Assembly (NCBI RefSeq): GCF_900105095.1
Contig: NZ_LT629743.1
Span: 1,984,001 to 2,048,000 of the forward strand
Direction of reading: 5' to 3'
DNA: 64,000 bases
Origin: Erythrobacter sp. HL-111
GTDB taxonomy: Bacteria > Pseudomonadota > Alphaproteobacteria > Sphingomonadales > Sphingomonadaceae
Under the pieces are notes generated by a model, which worked only from the letters and a program-made list of their open reading frames with translations, made no database searches and was not told the origin of the DNA. Position 1 is the stretch's first letter; each line of letters starts with the position of its first letter. Positions 33,644 through 43,054 of the stretch are shown piece after piece. Position numbers and translations under genes: made by a program.

Positions 33644-34842
33644 CAGGCAGGCTCGGGCATCTTGTAGCTCGCCGCGCCGGCCGAGAGCTTGTCGAGGAAT
33701 TCCTCCATCTCGGCCTCGCCGATCACCAGCGGCGGGATCACGCGGATGGTGTTGTCGCCCGCCGCCACGGTGAGCAGCTGGTGATGATCGCGCAGGTGGA
33801 CGAAGAAGGGCCGGCTCTCGACCTTCATCTTCAGCCCCAGCATCAGCCCCGTGCCGCGGACGCATTCGAACAGTTCGGGATAATTGCCGATGAACTGTTC
33901 GAGCCGCGCGCGCAGCCGTTCGCCCTTGTCGCGGACCTGTTCGAGGAATTCCTCGTTCGCGACCGCCTCCATCACCGCCGTCGCCGCCGCCATGGCGAGC
34001 GGGTTGCCGCCATAGGTCGAACCGTGCGTCCCGAAGGTCATGCCGCGCGCGGCCCTTTCGGTGGCGAGGCAGGCGCCGATCGGAAAGCCGCCGCCCAGCC
34101 CCTTGGCGGTCGCCACGATATCCGGGGTGATCCCGTAGTGCTCGTAGGCGTAGAGCTTCCCGGTGCGCGCGACGCCGCATTGCACTTCGTCGAGCACCAG
34201 CATCAGGTCATGCTCGTCGGCAAGCGCGCGCAGGCCCTGCATGAATGCCTGCGAAGCCGGCCGGATACCGCCCTCCCCCTGGATCGGTTCGACCAGGAAA
34301 CCCGCCGTGTTCGGCCCGATCAGCGCCCTTGCCGATTCGAGATCGTCGAATTCCGCATACTTGAAACCCTCGAGCATCGGCGCGAAGCCGTGGTGCATCT
34401 TGGTCTGGTTCGACGCGCTGATCGTCGCCATCGTCCGGCCGTGGAAGGCATTGGTGAAGGTGATCAGCTCGAAGCGCTTCGCATCGCCTAGGTCGCCCGC
34501 GTTCTGGTGATAGGCGCGCGCGCACTTGATCGAGGTCTCGACCGCTTCCGCGCCCGAATTGGTGAAGAACACCGTGTCGGCAAAGGTCTTGTCGACCAGC
34601 ATCTGCGCGAGCTTTTCGCCCTGCGGGCTGCCGTAGAGGTTCGACACGTGCATCAGCGTCTCGGCCTGTTTCTGGATCGCGCCGATCAGGCCGGGATGCG
34701 AATGGCCGAGCAGGTTGACCGCGATCCCGCTCGCGAAATCGAGGTAGCGCGTCCCGTCCTCGTCGATCAGGTGGCAGTGCTCCCCGCGCACGGGACGCAC
34801 GCCGCAGCGCGGATAGACGGGCATGAGTGGGGTGATCGGCAT
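33643..34842 (-). CDS. argD: acetylornithine/succinyldiaminopimelate aminotransferase
   Basis: A 399-residue class III PLP aminotransferase. Seen: [33 protein letters not shown], the [12 protein letters not shown] stretch with the PLP-contacting Asp, and the PLP lysine in [14 protein letters not shown] (about residue 254). It converts N-acetylglutamate semialdehyde to N-acetylornithine; related enzymes also serve lysine synthesis. The ATG at 34842 has a GAGGTC ribosome binding site; the frame is open upstream but lacks family residues there. Operon with argF. Confidence 0.96.
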   Translation of the reverse strand: MPITPLMPVYPRCGVRPVRGEHCHLIDEDGTRYLDFASGIAVNLLGHSHPGLIGAIQKQAETLMHVSNLYGSPQGEKLAQMLVDKTFADTVFFTNSGAEAVETSIKCARAYHQNAGDLGDAKRFELITFTNAFHGRTMATISASNQTKMHHGFAPMLEGFKYAEFDDLESARALIGPNTAGFLVEPIQGEGGIRPASQAFMQGLRALADEHDLMLVLDEVQCGVARTGKLYAYEHYGITPDIVATAKGLGGGFPIGACLATERAARGMTFGTHGSTYGGNPLAMAAATAVMEAVANEEFLEQVRDKGERLRARLEQFIGNYPELFECVRGTGLMLGLKMKVESRPFFVHLRDHHQLLTVAAGDNTIRVIPPLVIGEAEMEEFLDKLSAGAASYKMPEPA

Positions 34843-34902
34843 TGTCTTGACCTCGTTTCGCGAAAACCGCGGCCGGGCGCTTGCGCTGGCGGCGGGTCGC
34901 TC

Positions 34903-34941
34903 CAAAAGCAAACGGCGGCCCCGCATCGGAGACCGCCGCCT
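34903..34941 (-). terminator. probable terminator of the cold-shock gene
   Basis: On the minus strand a GC-rich hairpin (GGCGG ... CCGCC arms with an inner CCG/CGG pair) is followed by a T-rich tail (TTTGCTTTTG). It lies between the end of the cold-shock gene and argD. Confidence 0.55.
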
Positions 34942-35000
34942 GTTCAATAATTTGGCCGCCGGGCCAGGTCAAACAAGACCCGCCGTCCGGCGGACGGTTC

Positions 35001-35249
35001 TCAGCCCTGGACGGGGACGAGGTTCACCGCGGAATACTTGCCGCGGCGATCGACCTCGAGGTCGAATTCGTAGCGCTCGCCCTCGTTGATCGCGGACAGG
35101 CCGGAACGTTCGACCGCGCTGATGTGGACGAAGGCATCCGGCTGGCCGTCATCACGCACGAGAAAGCCGAAGCCTTTCATCGTGTTGAAGAACTTGACCG
35201 TGCCGGTCGCCTTTTCGCCGGTCAGCTCGCGCTTGGGCGGACCGCTCTG
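35001..35249 (-). pseudogene. second cold-shock domain, out of frame with the first
   Basis: This stretch encodes an intact second cold-shock domain in the -1 frame relative to the upstream gene: ATGTVKFFNTMKGFGFL, then [22 protein letters not shown] and VDRRGKYSAVNLVPVQG, ending at a TGA at 35001. There is no sensible start codon or ribosome site of its own. In relatives both domains are one protein. One base added in the C-run at 35249-35256 (plus-strand coordinates) would join them as [14 protein letters not shown]. So it is either a disrupted gene or a sequence error. Confidence 0.85.
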
Positions 35250-35776
35250 GGCGGGGCGATGACTTCGCCCACGACCTGGAGGTCCTGGGCGGAAATCTTG
35301 CCGCCGCGATCGACGAGGTTGAATTCGAGCTCCTGTCCTTCGGCAAGACCTTCCAGCCCGGCACGTTCGACCGCGCTGATATGGACGAAGACGTCTTCGC
35401 CCCCGCCTTCCTGCTGGATGAAGCCGAAGCCTTTCTGGCCGTTGAAGAACTTGACCGTGCCCTTGCCGGTGCCGACGACCTGGGCCGGCATGCCGCGAAA
35501 CCCGCCGCCACCGCCAGCGCCAGCGCCGCCGCCGCCGCGCGGACCGCGGGGGCCACCACCGCCGCCGCCGCCAAAGCGATCGCCGCCGCGGTCGCCGCCA
35601 TAACGGTCTCCGCCGCCGTAGCGATCACCTCCGCCGAAACGATCCCCTCCGCGATCATTTCCGAAATCGGAGGGAGGGGGGAACCCGTCCATGCCTCCGC
35701 CGAAGGGATCAAAACCGTCTTCGCCGATTCCGTCGCGCTTGTCCCGCCCGCGGCGACGTCCTCTATCGTAACCCAT
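35222..35776 (-). CDS. cold-shock protein, first domain of a two-domain protein
   Basis: A 184-residue product as read. Residues 1-95 are Gly/Arg/Asp-rich low complexity ([12 protein letters not shown] repeats), the rest a cold-shock domain with both RNA-binding motifs KGFGFI and DVFVHIS. Alphaproteobacterial relatives have two cold-shock domains; here the frame ends 25 bases after the domain because of an apparent one-base deletion (see next feature). It would bind single-stranded nucleic acid as an RNA chaperone. The ATG at 35776 starts [12 protein letters not shown]; no close alternative. Confidence 0.85.
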   Translation of the reverse strand: MGYDRGRRRGRDKRDGIGEDGFDPFGGGMDGFPPPSDFGNDRGGDRFGGGDRYGGGDRYGGDRGGDRFGGGGGGGPRGPRGGGGAGAGGGGGFRGMPAQVVGTGKGTVKFFNGQKGFGFIQQEGGGEDVFVHISAVERAGLEGLAEGQELEFNLVDRGGKISAQDLQVVGEVIAPPRAVRPSAS

Positions 35777-36070
35777 AATCCAGCACGTATCCTGTCACAC
35801 TGCCCGCCCTCCGAAGCGCAAGCCGCGGGGACAGTGAGCCGCGTCCGGCGCTGGTGCCGGCCCCATGGTCCGGGGAATCTGCACCTGCTGCCACCACTCA
35901 TAGCGCACAAACACCGTCTTTGCGAACGAATTAACCGGCTGCGCGAAGCCTCGATCGAAATAATGACATTTTTTAGCGAAGTAACTCGCCAAGGCGCTCG
36001 TCTTGCACCGCCGGTCCGGTTTGGGCATGACGGGGCAAGCGCTCAAGCACAAGCGACAAGGACACGACTG

Positions 36071-36505
36071 ATGAACGATTTCCGCAAGCTGTCGGACAGG
36101 GTCTTCGCAAGCCCGCAGATCGCGCCGGAGGACATCGCGGCGGCGAAGGGGGCCGGGGTCACGCTCATAGTCAACAACCGCCCCGACGGCGAGGACCCGG
36201 GCGCGCCGCAGGGCGGAGAAATCGCCGCGACCGCGCATTCCGCCGGGCTCGATTACCGCGCGATCCCGATCGGCCATTCCGGCTTTTCCGAAGCCCAGGT
36301 CGCCGAGATGGTCGAGGCGCTCGACGGGGCCGGCGGGAAGGTGCTCGCCTATTGCCGTTCGGGCACGCGCTCGACCTTCCTCTGGGCGCTGGCGCAGGCG
36401 CGAACGGGCGCGGCGACTCCGGAGGAGATCGCCGCCGCCGCGCGCGAGGCGGGCTACGACGTCAGCCCGATCCGCCCGATGATCGACATGCTCGCCGCAC
36501 GCTAG
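36071..36505 (+). CDS. DUF442/TIGR01244 family phosphatase-like protein
   Basis: A 144-residue tyrosine phosphatase-fold protein. N-terminal FRKLSDRVFASPQIAPEDIAAAKGAGV, then VNNRPDGEDPGAPQG, and the catalytic loop AYCRSGTRST with Cys and Arg (CxxGxR, about residues 94-99). Family members are annotated as Blh-like or sulfur transferase partners of beta-lactamase-fold proteins; the substrate is not established. It stands alone and diverges from the cold-shock gene. Confidence 0.85.
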   Translation: MNDFRKLSDRVFASPQIAPEDIAAAKGAGVTLIVNNRPDGEDPGAPQGGEIAATAHSAGLDYRAIPIGHSGFSEAQVAEMVEALDGAGGKVLAYCRSGTRSTFLWALAQARTGAATPEEIAAAAREAGYDVSPIRPMIDMLAAR

Positions 36506-36512
36506 CCGCGGC

Positions 36513-37967
36513 CTACTTGCGATAATCGAGCGGCGGGTCGCGGTCGCCGAGCAGCGAGCGATACTGGTAGCCCTCTCCCCGCGCCGCTTCGAATTCGGCC
36601 CGGGCCGCCTTGCGGAGCTCTTCGTCGGTGAAGAGTTCGACCGCCATCAGCGCCATCGCCTTGGCCGCGACCTCGGCCCCCTTGAACCCGATCGAGTGGC
36701 CGCTCGCTGCGACCGCCTGCCAGCTGTGCGCGCTCGTTCCGGGCACCCAGGTCGCGGTGCGGACGCCGACCGTGGGCGTCGCCCAGGACACGTCCCCGAC
36801 ATCGGTCGAACCGTAGCCCAGGCTCTTGTCGTAGGGCTGGACTTCGGCCGCGCTTTCGAGCGGGAGCGCCGCCTCGCCCAGCGACTTGCGGATCTCCGCG
36901 GCCCATTCGCGCTCTTCGGCGGTGTAGGCGACGCCGCCGACCTCCCGCAGTTTCGCGTCCATCACCCGCGCCAGCGTCTCGTTGACGAGCAGCGGGTTGT
37001 TGCCGTGAATCACTTCCCATTCGACGCTGGTCCCGGTGCCCATCGCGCCCCCGCGCGCCGCGTCCTCGAGCCGCTCCCAGATCGCCTCGACCCCTTCCGG
37101 CTCGGGCGCGCGGACATAGTAGAACACCTCGGCGAAATCGGGCACGACATTGGGCGCATTGCCGCCGCTGGTGATGACGTAGTGCATCCGCGCATCCTGG
37201 TCGATGTGCTCGTGCATCATGTTCGCCATCATGTTCATCGCCTCCACCCCGTCGAGCGCCGAACGCCCGCGCTCCGGAGCGCCGGCGGCATGGGCCGAAA
37301 GCCCGGTGAAGCGGAACTTGGCCGAACGATTGGCGAGCGTGGTGCGGGCCGCGGCGCTGTTCTCGTCGTCGCCGTGCCAGTGGAGCGCGATGTCGACGTC
37401 GTCGAACAGCCCCGCGCGGGTCATGTAGACCTTGCCCGATCCGCCTTCCTCGGCCGGCGTGCCGTACAGCCGGATGCGCCCCGGAGTGCCGGTTTCCTCG
37501 AGCCATTTCTTGACCGCGATCGCCGCCGTCAGCGAGCCCGCGCCGAACAGGTTGTGCCCGCAGGCGTGGCCGGCGTGCTTGCCCTCGACGGGCTCGCGCA
37601 CCGGGCTGGCCGACTGGTTGATGCCGGGCAGCGCGTCCATTTCGGCAAGGATCGCGATGACCGGCCCGCCTTCGCCCCATTCGCCGACGAAGGCGGTCGG
37701 GATGCCGGCGACCCCCGCCTCGATCCGGAAACCTTCGGCGGCGAGTTCGCCCTGCAGCAATTCGGTGGAGCGGGTTTCGAGATAGCCGACCTCGGCAAAG
37801 TCCCACAGGGCCTTCGCCACGCGGGCGGTGCGATCCTGCTCGGCGGCGACCAGGCGGGCCGGGTCGGGCGCGTCGGCGCCGGGCGCGGCATCGGCAGCGA
37901 GCGGGGTGTGGGACAGGACCAGCGCGGCGAGCGCGGTGGTGGCGAGGGTCTTGGCGGCAAACTTCAT
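36513..37967 (-). CDS. secreted M20-family amidohydrolase (AbgB-like)
   Basis: A 484-residue zinc amidohydrolase with a signal peptide (start MKFAAKTLATTALAALVLSHTPLAADA). Family blocks: ALWDFAEVGYLETRSTELL, AEMDALPGIN, the metal-binding HAGHACGHNLFGAG, RLYGTPAEEGGSGK and, near the C-terminus, DVGDVSWATPTVG. AbgB-like enzymes hydrolyse p-aminobenzoyl-glutamate and similar amides; the real substrate is unknown. Start has AAGGAGAC ahead of the ATG. Periplasmic. Confidence 0.9.
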   Translation of the reverse strand: MKFAAKTLATTALAALVLSHTPLAADAAPGADAPDPARLVAAEQDRTARVAKALWDFAEVGYLETRSTELLQGELAAEGFRIEAGVAGIPTAFVGEWGEGGPVIAILAEMDALPGINQSASPVREPVEGKHAGHACGHNLFGAGSLTAAIAVKKWLEETGTPGRIRLYGTPAEEGGSGKVYMTRAGLFDDVDIALHWHGDDENSAAARTTLANRSAKFRFTGLSAHAAGAPERGRSALDGVEAMNMMANMMHEHIDQDARMHYVITSGGNAPNVVPDFAEVFYYVRAPEPEGVEAIWERLEDAARGGAMGTGTSVEWEVIHGNNPLLVNETLARVMDAKLREVGGVAYTAEEREWAAEIRKSLGEAALPLESAAEVQPYDKSLGYGSTDVGDVSWATPTVGVRTATWVPGTSAHSWQAVAASGHSIGFKGAEVAAKAMALMAVELFTDEELRKAARAEFEAARGEGYQYRSLLGDRDPPLDYRK

Positions 37968-38038
37968 GACGTGTCTCCTTGCTGCGCTGCTTGCCGCAAA
38001 GCGTTGCGCGTGCCAATCGCCTTGGCAAGATTTGCGCC

Positions 38039-38440
38039 ATGGATATTCCCCCGCTCCTCCTCCAGACGTTGGGTTCGCTCCTCGCCATCCTCGTGCTGGC
38101 GGGGCTGGCCGTGCTGCTGAAGCTGGGAGGCGCGCCGAGCCTCGCGTCCGGGGAGGACGTGCGCCGCGCCGCGGCGGAGGCGGTGGACGGCTTCGAGGCG
38201 ATCGAATGCGCCGCATCGCGCGACGGCACGGCGGCGCTCGCGCGCGATGCGGAAGGGCGCATCATGCTGATCAAGCGCCACGGCAACCGTTTCGCCGGAC
38301 GCATCCTCACCGGCCGGGCGCGCGCACGCCGGCATGGCGAAGCGCTCGAAATCGACTGCGGCGAAAGGCTCTACGGCACCGTGGTCCTGGTGCTCGACGA
38401 TCCCGCTTCCTGGCAGGCGCGGATCGATGCTATGGGTTGA
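38039..38440 (+). CDS. hypothetical protein with N-terminal membrane helix
   Basis: A 133-residue protein. Residues 4-28 (PPLLLQTLGSLLAILVLAGLAVLL) form one membrane helix, and the rest is a small soluble domain (ASRDGTAALARDAEGRIMLIKRHGNRFAGRIL...). It is followed by the fatty acid hydroxylase-family gene after six bases, so the two are likely co-transcribed. No recognised family. The ATG at 38039 is chosen over an upstream in-frame start because the membrane helix begins there. Confidence 0.75.
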   Translation: MDIPPLLLQTLGSLLAILVLAGLAVLLKLGGAPSLASGEDVRRAAAEAVDGFEAIECAASRDGTAALARDAEGRIMLIKRHGNRFAGRILTGRARARRHGEALEIDCGERLYGTVVLVLDDPASWQARIDAMG

Positions 38441-38446
38441 CCCGAC

Positions 38447-39406
38447 ATGCCCGAATTCTCCCCCACCCAGTACGCCGTGCCGCTGTTCGTGATCGCGGTC
38501 CTCGCCGAAATGATCTGGGCGCGGCTGAAACGGCCCGAAGCCTACGAACCCAAGGACACGCTCGTCAGCCTCGCCTTCGGACTGGGTTCGACCGTGGCCG
38601 GCGCGCTTTTCGGCGGGTTCGCGCTCTATGTCTTCATCGAGGCCTACGAATACCGCGTGTTCGACTTCGGCGATGAATGGTGGGCCGTGTGGTGGGCGTG
38701 GCCGGTGTGCTTCGTGCTCGACGACCTCAAATACTACTGGGTCCACCGCGCCGGGCATCGCATCCGCTGGATGTGGGCGAGCCATGTCAACCACCATTCG
38801 AGCCAGCACTACAACCTGTCGACCGCATTGCGGCAAAGCTGGACCGGGGCCTTCACCTTCGGATTTCTTTTCGCGATCCCGCTCGTCCTGCTCGGCTTCC
38901 ACCCCGCGATGATCGCGATATGCGGCGGGTTCAACCTCGTCTACCAGTTCTGGATCCACACCGAGGCGATAGGCCGGATGCCGCGCTGGTTCGAGGCGGT
39001 GATGAACACGCCCTCGCACCACCGGGTCCACCACGCGACCAATCCGCGCTATCTCGACCGCAATTACGCGGGCGTCTTCATCGTCTGGGACAAGCTGTTC
39101 GGCACGTTCGAGCCGGAACGCGACGACGAGCCGATCCGCTATGGCATCGTCAGGCAATTGGGCAGTTTCAACCTGCTGTGGGCCGTGTTCCACGAATGGA
39201 TCGGCATGATCGGCGACATCGCCCGCGCGCCCTGGCGGCACAAGCTGTCCTACCTCCTGCGCGAGCCGGGCTGGAGCCACGACGGCAGCCGCGAAACCTC
39301 GGACATGATCCGCGAACGCTGGCGCGCGCGGACCGGTCAGGCCGGCCCGGCAGCCGGATCAGTGGCGAACGGAAACCCGATTGCGGAGCCGCGCGAAGCC
39401 GCCTAG
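38447..39406 (+). CDS. sterol desaturase/fatty acid hydroxylase-family membrane protein
   Basis: A 319-residue di-iron membrane oxygenase. Several hydrophobic segments and all histidine boxes are visible: HRAGH (about residues 100-104), HVNHHSSQHYN (about 113), HTEA, and HHRVHH (about 195-200). The family hydroxylates or desaturates lipids; in sphingomonads candidates include carotenoid or fatty acid/sphingoid hydroxylation, but nothing here fixes the substrate. Coupled to the preceding small gene. Confidence 0.9.
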   Translation: MPEFSPTQYAVPLFVIAVLAEMIWARLKRPEAYEPKDTLVSLAFGLGSTVAGALFGGFALYVFIEAYEYRVFDFGDEWWAVWWAWPVCFVLDDLKYYWVHRAGHRIRWMWASHVNHHSSQHYNLSTALRQSWTGAFTFGFLFAIPLVLLGFHPAMIAICGGFNLVYQFWIHTEAIGRMPRWFEAVMNTPSHHRVHHATNPRYLDRNYAGVFIVWDKLFGTFEPERDDEPIRYGIVRQLGSFNLLWAVFHEWIGMIGDIARAPWRHKLSYLLREPGWSHDGSRETSDMIRERWRARTGQAGPAAGSVANGNPIAEPREAA

Positions 39407-39428
39407 TTTTCCCCGCAGAGGAGAGAAC

Positions 39429-41018
39429 ATGGAGACTTTCGATTACATCGTCATCGGCGGTGGCAGCGGCGGCAGCGCGGTTGCCGGACGCCTGGCCGTC
39501 GACGGCACCCGCCGGGTCTGCCTGCTGGAAGCGGGCGGGCGCAACGACAACATCCTGATCAAGACGCCGGGCTTCATGCCCTTCATCCGCAATTCCTCGA
39601 ACTACAAGTACGACACGGTCCCGCAGAAAGGCCTGAACGGCCGGATCGGCTACCAGCCCCGCGGGAAGGGGCTGGGCGGATCCTCGGCGATCAATGCCAT
39701 GGTCTATATCCGCGGCAACAAGTGGGACTACGACAACTGGGAGGACATGGGCTGCACCGGCTGGGCCTATGACGACGTGCTTCCCTATTTCAAGCGTTCC
39801 GAGGCGAACCAGCGCGGCGAGGACGCCTGGCACGGCGAGGGCGGACCTCTGTTCGTGTCGGACCAGTGTTCGCCCAATCCCTGTTCCGAAGCCTTCGTCG
39901 AAAGCGCCGCCGCCCTGCAACTGCGCCGCAACGACGATTTCAACGGCGCGCGGCAGGAAGGCTTCGGCCTCTACCAGACCACCCAGCGCAAGGGCGAACG
40001 CTGGTCGGCGGCGCGCGGCTATGTCGAGCCGATCCGCCACCAGGGCAATTTCACCGTCCGCACCAACACGCTGGTCGACCGGCTCGAAATCGAGGGCGGG
40101 CGCGTCACCGGCGTGCGCGTGCGGCGCGGCGACACGACCGAGCTGCTCTATGCCCGGCGCGGCGTGATCCTGTCGGCGGGCGCGTTCAACTCGCCGCAGA
40201 TCCTGATGCTGTCGGGCATCGGCCCGGGCGATCACCTCAGGGAACACGGGATCAGGGTGGTGGTCGACCGCCCGGCGGTCGGTTCCAACCTGCAGGACCA
40301 CATCGACTATGTCTCCGCCTGGGAGACGACAAGCGACGTGCCGATCGGCGGCAGCCTCAAGGGCACGCTCAAGATGATCGGCGCGATGATCGAACACCGG
40401 CGCAGCCGCACCGGCGCGATGACGACCTGCTATGCCGAGGCGGGCGGGTTCTGGACGGTCATGCCCGACAGCCCCGCGCCGGACGTGCAGTGGCATTTCG
40501 TGCCCGCCGTGCTCGAGGATCATGGCCGGGCGAAGGTCAAGGAACACGGCTTCTCGCTCCACGCCTGCGTGCTGCGCCCGGAAAGCCGCGGGACGGTGCG
40601 GCTGGGCTCGCGCGACTGCGCGGCGGCGCCCGTGATCGACCCCAATTTCCTCGACGACGAGCGCGACATCGCGGTCCTGCGCGCCGGAGTGCGCCTGTCG
40701 CACCGCATCGCCGAAGCCCCGCCGCTCACCGATTACGGGCCGAAGGACCGCCACCCGATCGACCTCGACGACGACGACGCGCTCGACGCGCTGATCCGCG
40801 AGCGGGCGGACACGGTCTATCACCCGGTCGGCACCTGCCGCATGGGCTCGGACGAGGATTCCGTCGTCGACCCGCAGCTGAAGGTCCGCGGGGTCGAGGG
40901 GCTGTGGATCGCCGATGCCAGCATCATGCCCAGGATCGTGAGCGGCAACACCAACGCGCCCTCGATCATGATCGGCGAGCGCTGCGCCGATTTCGTCAAG
41001 GCCGCCGAAGCCGCCTGA
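39429..41018 (+). CDS. GMC-family FAD oxidoreductase (choline dehydrogenase-like)
   Basis: A 529-residue flavoenzyme. The FAD-binding GGGSGGSAVAGRL is at the N-terminus, KGLGGSSAINAMVYIRG follows, and the C-terminal catalytic part has YHPVGTCRMGSD (active-site His) and NTNAPSIMIGER. Members oxidise alcohols such as choline, or sugars and aromatic alcohols; the substrate is unknown. A good ribosome site (GGAGAG) sits before the ATG at 39429. It is the last of three plus-strand genes. Confidence 0.92.
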   Translation: METFDYIVIGGGSGGSAVAGRLAVDGTRRVCLLEAGGRNDNILIKTPGFMPFIRNSSNYKYDTVPQKGLNGRIGYQPRGKGLGGSSAINAMVYIRGNKWDYDNWEDMGCTGWAYDDVLPYFKRSEANQRGEDAWHGEGGPLFVSDQCSPNPCSEAFVESAAALQLRRNDDFNGARQEGFGLYQTTQRKGERWSAARGYVEPIRHQGNFTVRTNTLVDRLEIEGGRVTGVRVRRGDTTELLYARRGVILSAGAFNSPQILMLSGIGPGDHLREHGIRVVVDRPAVGSNLQDHIDYVSAWETTSDVPIGGSLKGTLKMIGAMIEHRRSRTGAMTTCYAEAGGFWTVMPDSPAPDVQWHFVPAVLEDHGRAKVKEHGFSLHACVLRPESRGTVRLGSRDCAAAPVIDPNFLDDERDIAVLRAGVRLSHRIAEAPPLTDYGPKDRHPIDLDDDDALDALIRERADTVYHPVGTCRMGSDEDSVVDPQLKVRGVEGLWIADASIMPRIVSGNTNAPSIMIGERCADFVKAAEAA

Positions 41019-41035
41019 TACCTCGGAACGCACAA

Positions 41036-41076
41036 GAAAAGAGGGCCGGAAGCGGTGCTCCGCTTCCGGCCCTTTT
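41036..41076. terminator. bidirectional terminator between the GMC oxidoreductase and amtB
   Basis: A long perfect stem (GGCCGGAAGCGG / CCGCTTCCGGCC, extended by flanking pairs) with a TGCT loop is flanked by AAAAGA on the left and CTTTT on the right, so it can end transcripts from both converging genes. Confidence 0.9.
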
Positions 41077-41164
41077 CAGTCGTTCGTTCGCAGGAGGAAC
41101 GAGGCGAGGCGGGGGAGGGAGAGAGGAGAGAGACCTCCCCCGCCAAGCTGGTGGAGCGGCGCGC

Positions 41165-42484
41165 CTAGTTGTAGGCGCGCTCGCCGTGTTCGGTGATGTC
41201 GAGGCCGTCGACCTCGTTTTCTTCGGAAACCCTGAGGCCGATCGTCGCCTTGACCGCGAAGCCCGCGATGAGGGTTCCGATCCCGGCCCAGGCGATGGTG
41301 ACGATGACGCTGTAGACCTGCACCCAGAGCTGCGTGGCCAGCGGGGTCGACCCGTCGCCCGGCCCGCCGAGGAAGGGCTGGTAGACGATCGCGGTGCCGA
41401 TCGCGCCGACGATCCCGCCGACGCCGTGGATGCCGAAGGCGTCGAGCGCGTCGTCATAGCCGAGCCTGGCCTTCACGCTGGCGACGAAGACGTAGCACAC
41501 GGCCGAGGACACGATGCCGAGCAGGATCGCCCCGAACGGACCGGAATTGCCCGCCGCCGGCGTCACCGCGACGAGGCCCGCGATCACGCCCGAGCAGAAG
41601 CCGAGCGCCGATCCCTTGTGCCCCGCGGCCCGCTCGATCACCATCCAGGCGAGCGCGCCCGCGGCGGTCGCGACGAAGGTGTTGATCATGGCGAGTCCAG
41701 CCGACCCGTCCGCCTCGAGTGCGGAGCCGGCGTTGAAGCCGAACCAGCCCACCCACAGGAGGCCCGTGCCGACCATGGTCAGCGTCAGGCTGTGCGGCGG
41801 CATCGGCTCGCCCGGCCAGCCGCGGCGCTTGCCGAGGAGATAGGCGAGCACGAGGCCGGAGACGCCCGCGTTGATGTGCACCACGGTTCCGCCCGCGAAA
41901 TCGAGCGCGCCGTCCTCGAACAGCAGGCCGCCGGTCATCCAGACCATGTGCGCGATCGGGAAATAGACGATCGTCAGCCAGATCGGCACGAACAGCATCA
42001 CCGCGGAAAACTTCATCCGTTCCGCCGTCGCACCCAGGATCAGGGCGGCGGTGATCGCGGCGAAGGTCATCTGGAAGCTGACGAAGACATACTTGCTGAT
42101 GACCTCGTCGGTGAAGGTCGCCGCCGTGCTCGACGCGTCGGTCCCGGCGAGGAACCAGCTCCCCCCGCTGATGAACAGGCCGAGCGGCGCGTCGTAGACC
42201 GTGTCCCCGAACGCGAGGCTGTAACCCCACATCACCCAGATGATCATGGCGAGAGAAGCGGTCGCGCCGATCTGGGTCATGGTCGAAAGCATGTTCTTCT
42301 GCCGCGTCAGCCCGCCATAGAACAGCGCGAGGCCCGGCATGATCATGAGCAGCACCAGCAAGGTGGCGGTCATCATCCAGGCGTTGTTGCCCGGGTTCGG
42401 CACCGCCGGAGCGGCGGCCAAGGCCGGCTGGCCCGCCGCGAAGGCGAGCGCGGCGGCGGCGAAAAGAGTGGATATGCGCGTCAT
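41165..42484 (-). CDS. amtB: ammonium transporter
   Basis: A 439-residue Amt channel with a cleavable-type signal (MTRISTLFAAAALAFAAGQPALAA) and eleven membrane helices. Features: LALFYGGLTRQKN, FVPIWLTIVYFPIAHMVW, the pore histidine region DFAGGTVVHINAG and DAFGIHGVGGIVGA. It carries ammonium into the cell. It lies 14 bases after glnK, whose product blocks it when nitrogen is abundant. Start ATG has an AAGGGGG site. Confidence 0.96.
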   Translation of the reverse strand: MTRISTLFAAAALAFAAGQPALAAAPAVPNPGNNAWMMTATLLVLLMIMPGLALFYGGLTRQKNMLSTMTQIGATASLAMIIWVMWGYSLAFGDTVYDAPLGLFISGGSWFLAGTDASSTAATFTDEVISKYVFVSFQMTFAAITAALILGATAERMKFSAVMLFVPIWLTIVYFPIAHMVWMTGGLLFEDGALDFAGGTVVHINAGVSGLVLAYLLGKRRGWPGEPMPPHSLTLTMVGTGLLWVGWFGFNAGSALEADGSAGLAMINTFVATAAGALAWMVIERAAGHKGSALGFCSGVIAGLVAVTPAAGNSGPFGAILLGIVSSAVCYVFVASVKARLGYDDALDAFGIHGVGGIVGAIGTAIVYQPFLGGPGDGSTPLATQLWVQVYSVIVTIAWAGIGTLIAGFAVKATIGLRVSEENEVDGLDITEHGERAYN

Positions 42485-42498
42485 CGTCTGCCCCCTTG

Positions 42499-42870
<372 letters not shown>

Positions 42871-42883
42871 TCACAAAGGATAG

Positions 42884-42899
42884 AGCAAAACCCGTGCCA
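42884..42899 (-). promoter_or_regulatory. sigma-54 (-24/-12) promoter of glnK-amtB
   Basis: On the minus strand the site reads TGGCACGGGTTTTGCT, which matches the RpoN consensus TGGCAC-N5-TTGCW exactly. It lies about 46 bases upstream of the glnK start. Transcription from it needs an activator such as NtrC, which fits a nitrogen-controlled operon. Confidence 0.88.
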
Positions 42900-42913
42900 G
42901 ATCCGCCGCGTTA

Positions 42914-42933
42914 CCGGAATCCCGGGATTCCGG
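42914..42933. promoter_or_regulatory. perfect 20-bp palindrome upstream of the sigma-54 promoter
   Basis: CCGGAATCCCGGGATTCCGG is a perfect inverted repeat located between the -24 box and the next dyad. It could be an operator or a hairpin; no known factor is recognised. Confidence 0.5.
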
Positions 42934-42949
42934 CGCGTTCTGCTCGCAG

Positions 42950-42969
42950 GTGCAGCAACGCAGCTGCAC
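42950..42969. promoter_or_regulatory. dyad GTGCAGC-N6-GCTGCAC, candidate enhancer site
   Basis: A 7-bp inverted repeat, with TGCA cores ten bases apart, lies about 65 bases upstream of the -24 box, a distance fit for an enhancer-binding protein. NtrC sites have TGCA cores nine bases apart with different inner bases, so this is a tentative match. Confidence 0.4.
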
Positions 42970-43054
42970 AAATTTTAACCCGATGTTCGCTTTTTGGGCA
43001 GGCGGCGCACATTTCCTGCCCACGCCGCTCTCGGCCGGATGGGCGCCTGCGCGA

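Noticed and set aside
35222..35262. A programmed -1 frameshift in the cold-shock gene
   Set aside because: The sequence around the shift lacks a canonical slippery heptamer, so a simple deletion or sequencing error is more likely, though not excluded.
42950..42969. A confident NtrC-box call for the dyad upstream of glnK
   Set aside because: The TGCA cores are ten bases apart instead of nine and the inner bases do not match, so it is listed only as a tentative enhancer site.
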